The notes below the pieces were generated by a model, which was not told where the DNA came from, ran no database searches, and saw only the letters and a list, made by a program, of their open reading frames with translations. Shown one piece after another: positions 10,476 through 20,315 of a stretch of 64,000 nt of DNA. The translations under genes and the position numbers were made by a program. This stretch comes from Nymphalis io. Taxonomy: Eukaryota; Arthropoda; Insecta; Lepidoptera; Nymphalidae. Location: positions 7,068,001-7,132,000 of the forward strand of contig NC_065905.1 in NCBI RefSeq assembly GCF_905147045.1. Reading direction: 5' to 3'. Position 1 is the first letter of the stretch; each line of letters starts with the position of its first letter.

Positions 10476-12704
10476 TCAACAGCCAATCGTTGTCCACTGC
10501 TGAACATAGGCCTCTCCCAAGGTGCGCCAAAGCTCCCTGTCCTCCGCCTTCCGCATCCAGTTGGTGCCCGCCACCTTCTTAAGGTCGTCGGTCCACCTGG
10601 CTGGAGGGCGCCCTACGCTGCGCTTGCCGATTCGCGGTCTCCACTCTAGGACTCGTCTGCTCCAACGGCCATCGGTCCTACGACATACGTGACCAGCCCA
10701 CTGCCACTTGAGCCTGCTAATTTTGCAAGCTATGTCGGTGACTCCGGTTCTTTTCCGGATAATCTCATTTCTGATCTTATCCTTCAAAGATACTCCGAGC
10801 TTAGCTCGCTCCATAGCACGCTGAGCGACTTTAAATTTGTGGACTAGTCCCGCAGTTAGTGTCCACGTTTCGGCACCGTATGTCATGGCAGGTAAGACGC
10901 ATTGGTTGAAGACTTTCGTCTTCAAACATTGCGGTATAGACGACTTGAGGACTTGACGAAGGTTGCCAAATGCTGCCCATCCCAAGCGAATTCTTCGATC
11001 GGCTTCCTTCTCGAAGTTGTTCCTACCGACTTGTATTATCTGTCCTAGGTAGGTATATTCACTAACAACTTCGAGAGGTTTCCCCTCGACGTATATCGGT
11101 CCCGGCACGACATGCCTATTGAACATGACCTTGGTCTTGTCCAAGTTCATACCGAGACCGACACACCGGGAAGACTCGCCTAGGCTACGCAGCATTTCGG
11201 TGAGTTGTTCCAGCGACTCTGCTATGATGACGATATCGTCGGCAAATCGAAGGTGTGAGATGTACTCGCCGTTTACATTGACTCCATACCTAGTCCAATC
11301 CAGCGTTTTGAAAACGTCTTCCAACGCGTTGGTGAACAGTTTCGGGGATATTACATCCCCCTGTCTCACCCCTCTGCGCAGTTGGATCGCCTTCGTCTTA
11401 CAGTCCTGGATGTGGACAGTCATTGTAGCGGCGTTGTACAGACATCTCAGTACCTCGATATATCTCCAATCGATATGACATCTCTGCAATGAGTCGAGCA
11501 CTGCCCAGGTTTCGATGGAGTCGAAGGCTTTCTCGTAGTCCACAAATGCCATACACAGCGGCTGATTGTACTCTTCGGTCTTCTGCACAATCTGCCGAAC
11601 AGTATGGATGTGGTCCACGGTGCTGTAGCCTGATCGAAAGCCGGCTTGCTCTGGGGGCTGGAACTCGTCAAGTCGTCTGGCGAGACGGTTCGTGACGACT
11701 CTTGAGAACAGCTTATACACGTGACTCAGGAGGGAGATTGGTCTGTAGTTTTTCAAGAGGGTTTTATCACCTTTCTTGAAAAACAGTACCAACTCACTCC
11801 CGCTCCACGTTTCCGGGGTCTTGCCATGTTGGATGACGGAATTAAAGAGGCTTGCTAGCTCTTTCAGGACCGGGGTCCCGCCTGCCTTAAGCAACTCTGT
11901 TGTGATTCCGTCATCTCCCGGAGCTTTGTTGTTTTTAAGCTGTTCTAGAGCCGCCCTAATCTCTCCTTGGTCAACGACCGGGAGCTCCTCGGAGTAATGG
12001 CGCATAAGAGGGGCGCGCTGGTCATCAATACTGATTCCCACGGGTTTATCCGATCTTGAAGAGAACAACTGCCCATAAAACCTCTCTACTTCTCCGATAA
12101 TCTCAGGCCTAGAGGTAACGACCCCACCATTTTCAGTTTTAAGTTTTGTCAGACGCGGCCTCCCAAACTTGCGAGCGAACACTTTCGATCCCCGATTTTG
12201 CTCAATCGCAGCCTTGATGGCACGGGTATTGGAGCGTCGGAGATCGCGTCGCGTCAGCGTTTTTATTGTTCGGTTTAAGGCCTTATCTGACAAAAACGAT
12301 GATAGTTCTCGTCGTTTTCTCATGAGCTCGAGTGTCTCAGCAGAGAGTTTTGGTGCGTTGTCTCTTCTCTGTGGCGGAAAACAATTGCGGGATGTGTTTT
12401 GCAGTATTTTGACCAGCGTGTCGGTTCTCTCATCAATGCTGCTTATGGTTTCCAACGCGGTGAATTGATTTTGAAGTTCCATTTGGAACTTTTCGGAGCC
12501 TTGAGCAGCTTGGAGCATGGTAGGTCGGAGAGTAGACCTCATCATTCTCGATCTTTCGGCTTTTAAGTTGATATTTAGAGTGCCTCGAACCAAGCGGTGA
12601 TCACTTCCGGTATTAAGCCTGTTGATCACTGAAACATCTCTAAATATGTGCCTTTTATTCGAAATGATAAAGTCTATCTCGTTCCTTGTCACGTTATCGG
12701 GGCT
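10476..12704 (-). CDS. LINE reverse transcriptase with end of the endonuclease domain
   Basis: Open from just after the in-frame TGA; a GTG at 12690-12692 gives 738 residues, but the true protein continues from the endonuclease frame. Numbering from that GTG, GSDHRLVRG at 29-37 is the conserved last motif of the endonuclease. NNKAPGDDGI near 254-263 and NYRPISLL near 315-322 open the RT. VDYEKAFD at 384-391 holds catalytic Asp 385. GVRQGDVISP at 441-450 is motif B, and FADD at 483-486 is the catalytic loop. MTYGAETW at 603-610 and a Cys/His-containing AGHVCRRTDGRW region near 666-677 follow. All RT catalytic residues are present. No other stop or frameshift is seen, so the copy is young. It copies RNA into DNA at a nicked target in the nucleus. 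Confidence 0.9.
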   Translation of the reverse strand, partial: SPDNVTRNEIDFIISNKRHIFRDVSVINRLNTGSDHRLVRGTLNINLKAERSRMMRSTLRPTMLQAAQGSEKFQMELQNQFTALETISSIDERTDTLVKILQNTSRNCFPPQRRDNAPKLSAETLELMRKRRELSSFLSDKALNRTIKTLTRRDLRRSNTRAIKAAIEQNRGSKVFARKFGRPRLTKLKTENGGVVTSRPEIIGEVERFYGQLFSSRSDKPVGISIDDQRAPLMRHYSEELPVVDQGEIRAALEQLKNNKAPGDDGITTELLKAGGTPVLKELASLFNSVIQHGKTPETWSGSELVLFFKKGDKTLLKNYRPISLLSHVYKLFSRVVTNRLARRLDEFQPPEQAGFRSGYSTVDHIHTVRQIVQKTEEYNQPLCMAFVDYEKAFDSIETWAVLDSLQRCHIDWRYIEVLRCLYNAATMTVHIQDCKTKAIQLRRGVRQGDVISPKLFTNALEDVFKTLDWTRYGVNVNGEYISHLRFADDIVIIAESLEQLTEMLRSLGESSRCVGLGMNLDKTKVMFNRHVVPGPIYVEGKPLEVVSEYTYLGQIIQVGRNNFEKEADRRIRLGWAAFGNLRQVLKSSIPQCLKTKVFNQCVLPAMTYGAETWTLTAGLVHKFKVAQRAMERAKLGVSLKDKIRNEIIRKRTGVTDIACKISRLKWQWAGHVCRRTDGRWSRRVLEWRPRIGKRSVGRPPARWTDDLKKVAGTNWMRKAEDRELWRTLGEAYVQQWTTIGC

Positions 12705-12707
12705 TCA

Positions 12708-13298
12708 CCAGGTCCACCTCCTCTGAGGCTTCTTTTGAAAGAAAGAATTCATCAAAAAAAGCCCCTGCGCTTCGAGATAGTTTACCAGCATTTGCCCCCT
12801 GTGATTTCTGCAGCCCAAGCCGTAAGGTCCGACTTTCGATTCACCGCTATCTTGTACTCCCACTTTAGCATTAAAGTCTCCCATAACAACATTGTAGTGG
12901 GCCCTCGAGGTGTCGTTGAGGGCCTTTGCGATGTCCTCGTACATCGCTTCGACCACATCATCAGAGTATGTCGAAGTTGGCGCATATACCTGTACAACCT
13001 TCAGGGAGTACCTGTCGGAAAGTTTTAGGACAAGGTACGCTACCCGGTTCGACACACTACTGATTTCCACAATGCTGCTAATGAGATCCTTTTTGACTAG
13101 AAAACCGACACCACCCTGGGAGAGGTTATCACCTTCGCGGAAGTAGAGTAAGTTACCGGACTCTAGAGTTATCGTGTCCTCCCCCTGTCTTCGGACTTCA
13201 GATAACCCCAGTATATGCCAGTTTATATGACTTAACTCTACTTCTAATTCGGCGAGGTGATGGTCCAGCCTCATCGAGCGTCCATTATACGTTGCCAT
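12708..13298 (-). CDS. LINE endonuclease domain (N-terminal part)
   Basis: 197 residues from ATG at 13298 to the in-frame TGA. It carries the apurinic/apyrimidinic-endonuclease motifs: Asn near position 5 in ATYNGRSM, SEVRR at 33-37 with the metal-binding Glu, VQVYAPTS near 103-109, and GDFN at 140-143. The SDH motif comes after the stop in the same frame. The stop sits where WTWxSPDN continues in frame on both sides, so it is a single nonsense change, probably CGA to TGA. As it stands this copy would need readthrough to make a full protein. Confidence 0.85.
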
Positions 13299-13381
13299 TT
13301 TCAGTCGCTTTATACGGTAGCCTGCCGTGAACCGGTGATTCTTAGCACCCCCTGCCCTGCCGATACCGCGACCGCTACCTT

Positions 13382-13383
<2 letters not shown>

Positions 13384-13459
<76 letters not shown>

Positions 13460-13739
13460 GTAAAGGAAGGCGGACGAGCATATGGGCCACCTGATGGTAA
13501 GTGGTCACCAACGCTCTTAGACATTGGCATTGTAAGAAATGTCAACCATCGCTTACATATCCAATGCGCCACCAACCTTGGGAACTAAGATTTAATGTCC
13601 CTTGTGCCTGTAATTACACTGGCTCACTCACCCTTCAAACCGGAACACAACAATATCAAGTATTGCTGTTTTGCGGTAGAATATCTGATGAGTGGGTGGT
13701 ACCTACCCAGACGAGCTTGCACAAAGCCCTACCACCAGT
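13384..13739 (-). mobile_element. Poly(A) retroposon family A nested in the LINE leader
   Basis: Minus-strand copy: head 'actggtggtagggctttgtgc' at 13739, body to about 13457, then a pure 73-base A tail (T run 13384-13456). It lies within the LINE's 5' leader about 85 bp before the LINE ATG and so is younger than the LINE. I see no clear target-site duplication around it. The uninterrupted tail suggests a very recent insertion, or an assembly estimate of a homopolymer. Confidence 0.85.
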
Positions 13740-13984
13740 GGTCGGGCCTAGCGGGCTTGCCGGTAACTGGGGGCCTTTTTTTGGGCGCATCTGCCATTTA
13801 GGGAGGGGTTTGCCCATACTCGCCGCGCTGGGCAGGCGTGTTGGCGAGCGCAGTAGGGGGTAAGATGTTTATGGGAGGGGGGACGCTGCTGCCCATCCCC
13901 CCTTTTCCCCGTCCCTCAGTCGCCTCTTACGACACCCACGGGATGAGATTGGGGGAGTACTATTCTAAGCCGGTACTCCACGGC

Positions 13985-13998
13985 AAATAAGGTATATT
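13985..13998. repeat. Target-site duplication of the RTE-type LINE, right copy
   Basis: Identical to 10459-10472, so the LINE has its true 5' end at 13984. Confidence 0.85.
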
Positions 13999-14079
13999 AC
14001 TTAACATAAAATTATATAGATGATATAAATAGGATATGTATAAATTTAATCGTATTTTATGGACAGTGTAATTAAAAAG

Positions 14080-14235
14080 ATGAAAAAGAGACTACTGAGG
14101 TTCTTGCCAATTGTTCTCGGTAGAATCTACACTCCTATCTTTACATATAGCGGTATCTTTAGTTCTATACATGACCGCGTGTAAAGTGCCCTTATAAGCA
14201 TATTTGAATAAAAAAATATTTGATTTGATTTTTTT
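14080..14235 (+). repeat. LINE 3' tail, family G
   Basis: Contains 'agagactactgaggttcttgcc', 'cggtagaatctac' and a 'gaataaaaaaatatttgatttga' end, a common lepidopteran LINE 3' terminus. Inverted and partial relatives lie at 16965-17120 and 41565-41640. Confidence 0.55.
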
Positions 14236-14670
14236 ATTCCGTAACAAGCATATTAATCTTAAGGTTTTTTATCGTAAACAATTACATTTATTTTATTGGT
14301 TTTAGAGTTTAAATTATATCAATCAATCTAAATGACGTCGGTTAATTATTTTGTAACTAATTTGAAATCTATAATAAAAAAAATATTACTACATTTTTAC
14401 CAAATGTTAATTCTATAGTTGCTGATGTACAGAAATGTGTGTATCGAAAACGCATCGGTTATTTGGGCAATATAGCTAAAGGTGATCAAAATGTTATGGC
14501 GAAAAAATAGTTTCGAACGACGAAATTAAAAATCGGAAAGCGTTTTGTCTAAAAATATAAGCTCTATTTAATGACATCGACAATATTAAACAGACAGATT
14601 TAACTGTGCTCGGTGGTTTTAAGCCTTAATACGCTACTAAATTGCAATTCAATATGTATGTATATGATCC

Positions 14671-14720
14671 CTTGGAGGCCTTAGCCTAGCAGTGGGACAT
14701 TAACAGTCTGTCACTGTATG
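14671..14720 (+). repeat. tRNA-derived SINE family B, 3' end fragment
   Basis: Only 'ggaggccttagcctagcagt' and 'gggacattaacagtctgtcactgt' remain. Confidence 0.65.
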
Positions 14721-15420
14721 CGCTTTACATTATTTGTAAATGTATATCATCATTCACTTATAAAAACTCTCAGGGTAACTTTATTCAAATCACTTCTACC
14801 GGAATCGTAAGGCATCTATTAATCTAATGTCACAATACGCTTCTATTCGTGCGTGAATACAGCACATAACAAACACGTATATCGAATATTATTATCTCGT
14901 AATAATATCAATTGTCCTTGAAAATATTATTATAATTCGTTTACCATTAATCCGTACATTTGTTATCGATATAATATTTATTTGCCACGATCGAGAACGC
15001 CTTGTTTTATCTCGATTTTCCCTTCTAATTTATAAATGTTCCTTGTCTAATAAGGTTGAGTCGACTTTGTTATAGATATTTAGTACAGTCGCTCCCATTT
15101 CAAGGGCCAAGTAACGGTCTAGCTTAAGTCTATATCTAGAATGTATTCCGATGGATTTGTAACTTGTAAGTTCAACAAAACCAGGTTAGTGTTAACGGAT
15201 GACAAGTAAGGAAATGAAGACTGGCTTAATAGATTTGTTTAATTTGTAGTTCGTGTTTTAGTTTTATCAATTTGACGATAAGTGTTACCAAATGCAACCT
15301 TAAAGTTATAACTAATAAGAAGGTTTACTTCTGTTAATTTAAAATATTCTTTCTAAATATGTTTATTAGCAAATAGGCCTCCTGAAGGTAAATATTAGAT
15401 AAATCCATAGATATTGTTAT

Positions 15421-15575
15421 TGTAAAAAACATCTTTTACATCGCCACTGCACCATCAATCTTGTCGGATCACAACAATACTAAGTACTGCTGTTTTGCAG
15501 TAGAATATATGACTGGATGGTACCTATTCAAATCTAAACCGATTTGAATAGGTACCATTAAGCCCTGCCATAAAA
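15421..15575 (-). repeat. Poly(A) retroposon family A with an internal fold-back
   Basis: Degenerate antisense copy (gccactgcaccatcaatc ... gtactgctgttttgcagtag ... ggtacc). Where other copies continue 'cagacgagcttgcaca', this one carries an inverted copy of its preceding 16 bases (arms 15519-15534 and 15541-15556), then resumes with 'aagccctgcca'. Confidence 0.65.
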
Positions 15576-15757
15576 TATCTAAACATATAATAAAGCGAAG
15601 TCTGTACATTGGATAAAGTTATCAATAAACGAGTATAGGCAATAAAAAGAGTAACAGAACACGAAAATGTATTCTTTTTTTGATATATCGTAATAGAACA
15701 GACTATCGCGCGGACGAAGTCGCGAGCACCAGTTAGTTGGTAATAATAATCAGCCAA

Positions 15758-15771
15758 TAAATATTGGAAAA
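15758..15771. repeat. Target-site duplication, left copy
   Basis: TAAATATTGGAAAA, identical to 16080-16093, bracketing the SINE at 15772-16079. Confidence 0.75.
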
Positions 15772-16079
15772 AAAGCCAAGAGTGGTAAGATTGCGTGAAT
15801 CTTAACCGATGACCGTGGGTTCAAATCCGGCCAAGCACCACTGAATTTTCATGTGCTTAATTTGTTATTATAATTCATCTCGTGCTTTACGGTTAAGGAA
15901 AACATCGTGAGGAAACCTGCATGTATCGAATTTCACTGAAATTCTGCTACATGTTTATTCTACCGACCCGCATTGGAGTAGTGTTGTGGAATAAGCTCCA
16001 AACCTTCTCCTCAAAAAGGGAGAGGAGGCCTTAGCCCAGCAGTGGGACATTCACAGACTGTTACTGTTTACTGTTACTG
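15772..16079 (+). mobile_element. tRNA-derived SINE family B, full length
   Basis: The tRNA-like head with pol III A-box-like (agtggtaagattgcgtgaa) and B-box (gggttcaaatcc) sequences is followed by the body 'catcgtgaggaaacctgcatg' and 'gcagtgggacattcacagac', ending in a (tgttactgttta)n tail. A 14-bp target-site duplication flanks it. It may correspond to the Metulj SINEs reported from Heliconius; that is from memory and unverified. Confidence 0.85.
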
Positions 16080-16093
16080 TAAATATTGGAAAA
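16080..16093. repeat. Target-site duplication, right copy
   Basis: Matches 15758-15771 exactly. Confidence 0.75.
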
Positions 16094-16674
16094 TCCATTT
16101 ATATTTATATTATTATAAAGAATAATATATATATATATAAGTGTTATTATAATCCGTCTCCACATATTGCGATAATAAATGTAAATTTAAAGAAACTATA
16201 TTTCTATAAATAAACTCCCACTAATATTGATACCGAAACATGGAACTGGCTTCTGTTTTCGTTGGCTATGACGAATAACGTGCTCAGGTGTATACGATTC
16301 TGTAAATTTCGGTCATAAACCAAACTGACGTAATATTCGCGATAAAGTTTGCATACATCTACGGTAATAATTCGTATTGCCTTTTACAAGCGATTTTGTT
16401 TATGAAATAGGGGATGTCAGGAAGATAGATAGATGTTACTTGAATATCTGAGGTAACATTACAAAAGTATGTAATAAAATTGTACACAGTGAGGCGATTA
16501 TGTATTTTAGATATATATATAGTATAATATAAAATAAAGTTCTAGACTTTTAAGTTAAGGAAATATTCAGATAACAAGTTAAAAGGAACTATAAAGCAAG
16601 CTTTAGTTTAGTCAAAGCACAAAAATGAATCACATTATAATGTACCTCGTTGTATTTTCGCGAAGAACATAACT

Positions 16675-16745
16675 CCCTCATTAGTCTAACGGCTATTGTT
16701 TGTAAAGCTTATTCCGAGGTCCTGGGTTCAAACCCTTAGTCATGC
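16675..16745 (+). repeat. tRNA-like head of SINE family C, degenerate
   Basis: 'cctcattagtctaacggct' and 'gtcctgggttcaaaccc' match the A- and B-box parts of the family C head at 19505. The remainder is not visible. Confidence 0.5.
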
Positions 16746-16964
16746 TTATTAAATTGAAAAAATTAAACAAGAGAAATATAAAATAATGTAAAATAATGAA
16801 TGTTATCAAAACGTAAAAATTGTTCCCGAATTAGTCGCTAACTTGAATCTATAAAATCAAATCAATAACAATTAATAACCTCTGCTATAATTATTTCATT
16901 TTCTAAATTAATTTACATTAATTATATATAACAGAGTATATACATAAATATATTATATTTATAA

Positions 16965-17120
16965 AAATCGAAATCAAAATATTCTTTATTCAAGTAGTCT
17001 CATAAAATTACTTTTGCGTCATATATATTGAACTAAATATAAAGCTACCACCGGTTCGGAATAAAGTATATAGACAAAAGCTCGCAAGAAACTTAATAGT
17101 TACTCTTCCAATTTACATAC
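16965..17120 (-). repeat. LINE 3' tail, family G, inverted
   Basis: 'tcaaaatattctttattcaa', 'gctaccaccggttcgg' and 'gcaagaaacttaatagttac' are the reverse complement of the family G terminus. It ends about 80 bp before the signal-peptide exon. Confidence 0.55.
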
Positions 17121-17201
17121 GTATTCAATAATTATGTATTGTAATTAGGTACGATTTTTGTCCTCATAGAATTAATTTATATTTTAAAATATTTGTTTCA
17201 G

Positions 17202-17267
17202 AACGCAACGATGTTCCGACGAGTATTATTATTTACAATATTTCTGCATGTTACAAGAAATGCATTG
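17202..17267 (+). CDS. Gene 2 exon 2: signal peptide of a secreted protein
   Basis: Acceptor tttgtttcag, donor TTG|GTAAGT, 66 nt in phase 0. ATG at 17211 begins MFRRVLLFTIFLHVTRNAL: two Arg then a hydrophobic core, a classic signal peptide start. If the ATG at the end of exon 1 is used, MNAT precedes it. The exon joins in frame to 20662. The protein is therefore predicted to enter the secretory pathway. The family is not recognised. The gene then continues at 20662-20822, 21320-21836, 23068-23154 and 25255-25473, about 350 codons in all, with Pro/Thr-rich, acidic and helical parts and no enzyme motif. Confidence 0.7.
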
Positions 17268-17339
17268 GTAAGTGAAACGTTACAGTAAATAGCGTAATTT
17301 GTTACACAATATTTGAGAATTAAAAAAACACAAACGTGA

Positions 17340-17480
17340 TTTAAATATAATCACAACGAAGCTGTCTCTAGAATGGATAAAAATGCTAGCAGCATTTCCC
17401 CGTTGGTTCGCTATAATGATTCTCTGAGGTAAAAACTGCTGGTTGCTGGTCTCCAGACCAGCCACAAAGAAAAAGAGAGC
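17340..17480 (+). repeat. Repeat family E, fragment
   Basis: 'aatgctagcagcatttcccc', 'gttggttcgctataatgatt' and 'ctggtctccagaccagcc' belong to the same family as 60086-60380 ('acgctagcagcatttc'). Confidence 0.5.
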
Positions 17481-17796
17481 TTGTTTTTTTTTTAAATGTT
17501 AACTTTCTGTTCATTGCTTCGTCAGATAAGGTTCCGAGTGTTCATAGATGTCTAAAAATATATTTACTTATTTAATATTATAATTTTGTTATACATTGAA
17601 ATATGTCGTATGTAAAAGATGGCCTTAATAATAAAATTACACACAAAGATACAATTATAACAGCTGCATATATATAACAACAAAAATAATAATATATAAT
17701 AAGTAAATGATTTTATATGTTTTAATTATTATCTTTCTTTCTCTCTCCCTTTTTCAATTTGTAATTTTTTATAATATCTTAATTTTTAATAATATG

Positions 17797-18075
17797 ACGA
17801 GCTGGTTGGCGTAGTTGGTAGATACTTGCCTTTCACGCCGAAGGTTGTGGGTTCGATTCCCACCCAGGACAGACATTTGTGTGCATGAACATGTCTGTTT
17901 GTCCTGAGTTGGGTGTAATTATCTATATAAGTATGTATTTACAAAAGAAAAGTAGTATATGTAGTATATCAGTTGTCTGGTTTCCATAGCACAAGCTTTG
18001 TATAAGCTTAATTTGGGATCAGATGGCCGTGTGTGAAAAATGTCCCAGGATATTATTATTATTATTATTATCCTT
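17797..18075 (+). mobile_element. tRNA-derived SINE family D with (ATT)n tail
   Basis: The tRNA-like head includes 'gctggttggcgtagttggta' (A box) and 'gtgggttcgattcccaccca' (B box). The body 'gacatttgtgtgcatgaaca' ... 'gggatcagatggccgtgtgt' ends at an (ATT)n run near 18050-18072. The head folds plausibly like a tRNA but continues directly into SINE body, so it is not a tRNA gene. A minus-strand copy lies at 31937-32206. Confidence 0.75.
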
Positions 18076-19194
18076 AAATTCATAATGCTATTTGCAGTCA
18101 CGGCATACGAACCCGTCTTACCTCCGAGATGTGCTAATAGATATTATGCGATCTATTACTATAATAAATCTCAAATAAAAAAAGATTTAGATAAAAAATA
18201 CGAAAGCTATTCATTAATTTTTATTGTTCATTTAATTATTCTAAAATTTATTGTATTTTTTTCTTACTATGCAAGAAAAGAAAACAACATGAAATGTTTT
18301 TTTTCAAAAGTATCCTTTGAAAGCAAAAGTGATTTTCGCAAGATTATTCAAAAGCCCCTATTCCAATGTAGGTCATACGATGATTAAATAATGAATATTC
18401 ATGAAGATTTCGCTTTAATAACAATGGCACCATCATGTGGTAACCACTTTCCCAATGTCGTAGAAATCATCAATATATTTGACAAAGACAAAACAGTTTT
18501 ACTACCTTTTTCCCTTAAGTTTGAGAACTTTAAGATTTTCCCTTAAGAAGAGAAATATAGGTCTTTTGTCAAATTGTAATTGATTAGTTATGAATCGATC
18601 ATAATAATTGTATTAAGTAATTCATGTATGTATTTATTTATTATTAGGAATACAACTTAATGTTTGTCTTACAAGTAAAACGAGAATATATTAATTTATA
18701 CAGAATAATATAAAGTAAATTATACATCATTATCAATTATATTTCACCCATTTATAAAGTTACGGTATATGGAAGCGGAGTACCCGCTAACACGAGCGAA
18801 AATTACTATTTACTCAATTTGAGGTTTCAAATAATGTAATGTAAAAGATTTTGTAAAGTAGATTTTTAAATAAAGTAATCTAAAAAGTAATATATATATA
18901 TATTGGTAAAATATTTATTATATGTGGACCGAAGGAATTCGAACTTTAACGTCATTACCCTGACATGAGATAGAGCCAATGTATCGCGTGAAGAGTCCCA
19001 CAAGAAGAGACGTCCCTTTTCGAGGAAAAAACGTCAGCTAATCAATTTCCTATCATCAAAACGATCAATTAGCCTTTAATAAGAGCAGGAACGGCAAAGG
19101 TGTCAGTTTTATGTTGCTTAGGATTTACTGGTGGAGTTGGCTATCATAACAAATAATATTTTGTTAGTATATGTAAGCAATAATAAACAATAAG

Positions 19195-19283
19195 CAGCGT
19201 GGTGGAATAAGCTCCAAACCTTCTCCTCAAAAAGAGGAGAGGAGGCCTTTAGCCCAGCAGTGGGACAATCACAGGCTGTTACG
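19195..19283 (+). repeat. tRNA-derived SINE family B, 3' fragment
   Basis: 'cagcgtggtggaataagctc' to 'cagcagtgggacaatcacag' and 'gctgttac'; the head and middle are missing. Confidence 0.75.
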
Positions 19284-19354
19284 GATACGATATGTAAGCA
19301 AACATCTGATTCCATGGATGGGCAATCTGACCTACAGGAGAGTTCAGACGCTGA

Positions 19355-19498
19355 AATTAACGTGCTTTCCGAACAATGAGAATGTTGCCAGTAACCAATC
19401 TTTGGGTTGGGCTACTGAGAATTGCTTGACAGCAAAATCTAATCACTTTTTTTTTATCTGGGTTTCGATCGAGATTCTTGAGACCTGTAGCCTTATAT
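19355..19498 (-). repeat. tRNA-derived SINE family C, inverted fragment
   Basis: Antisense match ('gggctactgagaattgcttg', 'ctgggtttcgatcgagattc') to the family C head and body. Its head end abuts the head of the plus-strand copy at 19501, giving a head-to-head pair. Confidence 0.6.
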
Positions 19499-19500
19499 AT

Positions 19501-19872
19501 ACTGCCTCGTTGGTCTAGTGGCTTGATGTAAGGTCGCAGACTCGGAAGTCTGGGTTCGATTCCCAGGTCGGGCCAATAAAAAGTTATTGGGTTTTTCTGT
19601 CAGAAAATTCTCAGTAGCAGCCCGGAATCTATAAGTTGGAAGTGTGTTCACTCCCGTGCCTTGGAAAGCACGTAAAGCCGTTGGTCCTGCGCCAGAACTC
19701 TTTCCGGTCGTATCGGATTGCCGTCCCATCGGATTATGAGAGTTAGGAAATAGAGAGTGCACCTGTGTTTGCGCACACACTTGTGCACTATAATATCTCC
19801 TGCGTAGTTGGCTAATCTTTCTTAAGATTAGTCACCGTGGCTGAAATCGCTCTGGAGGACATTATAGCCTTA
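19501..19872 (+). mobile_element. tRNA-derived SINE family C, full length
   Basis: The head 'cctcgttggtctagtggctt' ... 'gggttcgattcccaggtcgg' has both pol III boxes. The body runs through 'ttggaaagcacgtaaagccg', 'cggattgccgtcccatcgga' and 'cacacacttgtgcactataa' to 'ctctggaggacatta'. A truncated copy begins at the right window edge (63968). Confidence 0.75.
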
Positions 19873-20315
19873 TAAGATAATTATTAGAACAAGCACCTAC
19901 GAGTATACAATATTATTCATATATATTCATGTATATAAGTATCATCATTCATGTGATAAAGGGGTTGCGTGATAACAAAACGCTGGAGTTGACAAAAAAG
20001 CGTGTTTTTTATTCATTCGTTTTTTTACCTTAGTGGCCTTGAAAAGGCGTGTTGAGATATCAGGAATATACCGAGTTTCAGGCAACAGTTGTGCTTACTA
20101 AGATGTAATGAAAATGTAATTTTACCCTTAACCCATTTTTGATTTCGTGAATTTTTTTTGTTAGGTACGAACTTTGTGATGAAAACTGAAATTCTTGCAC
20201 ATAGCAGTGAATAATTGATTCGACTTTTACTGAAATAAAAAAAAACATTAAAATAAGTTTTTTAAGATTTATTCAATTAAACGAAAAAATAATTGTATTT
20301 GAAATCATACGTTTT

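Larger units (their letters stand above)
10473..13984 (-). mobile_element. Nearly complete RTE-type LINE, antisense in gene 2 intron 1
   Basis: Flanked by perfect 14-bp target-site duplications. Reading the minus strand, it has a 5' leader (13984-13739 and 13383-13299, with a 'gtcgtaagaggcgactgagg' motif), split by a later poly(A) retroposon insertion. One long frame follows from ATG at 13298 to TGA at 10476-10478. The frame encodes an apurinic-type endonuclease and a reverse transcriptase, interrupted once by an in-frame TGA at 12705-12707. After the stop only three bases remain before the duplication, so there is almost no 3' UTR and no poly(A). RTE assignment is from remembered family features (short 3' end, C-terminal zinc-like AGHVCRRTDGRW ... 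GRPPARWTDD). GC content is clearly above that of the surroundings, which fits a recent insertion. Confidence 0.85.
3689..17201 (+). other. Gene 2 intron 1, 13.5 kb, filled with transposable elements
   Basis: Bounded by GTAAGT and a tttgtttcag acceptor. Contents in order: an exact 19-bp direct repeat (4119-4137 and 4372-4390), SINE C fragment, tandem-unit repeat (5150-5890), family A fragment, a 13-bp inverted repeat (6975-7029), SINE B fragment, RLE-type retroelement remnant, RTE-type LINE with a nested retroposon, LINE tails, further SINE copies and an AT microsatellite near 16117-16139. I see no host exon in it. Confidence 0.5.

Noticed and set aside
11119..13146. Several plus-strand open frames of 60-126 codons
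   Set aside because: All are shadows of the GC-richer LINE coding frame on the minus strand.
13257..13575. Open frames giving poly-Phe or poly-Lys
   Set aside because: They are translations of the 73-base T/A run of the nested retroposon tail.
17797..17875. tRNA-like sequence with good A and B boxes
   Set aside because: It runs straight into SINE D body and an (ATT)n tail, and a second copy has the same layout. It is a SINE head, not a tRNA gene.
19501..19575. tRNA-like cloverleaf with B box GGTTCGATTCC
   Set aside because: The same head with the same downstream body recurs in degenerate form at 4797, 16675, 19355, 42068 and 63968, so it belongs to SINE C.
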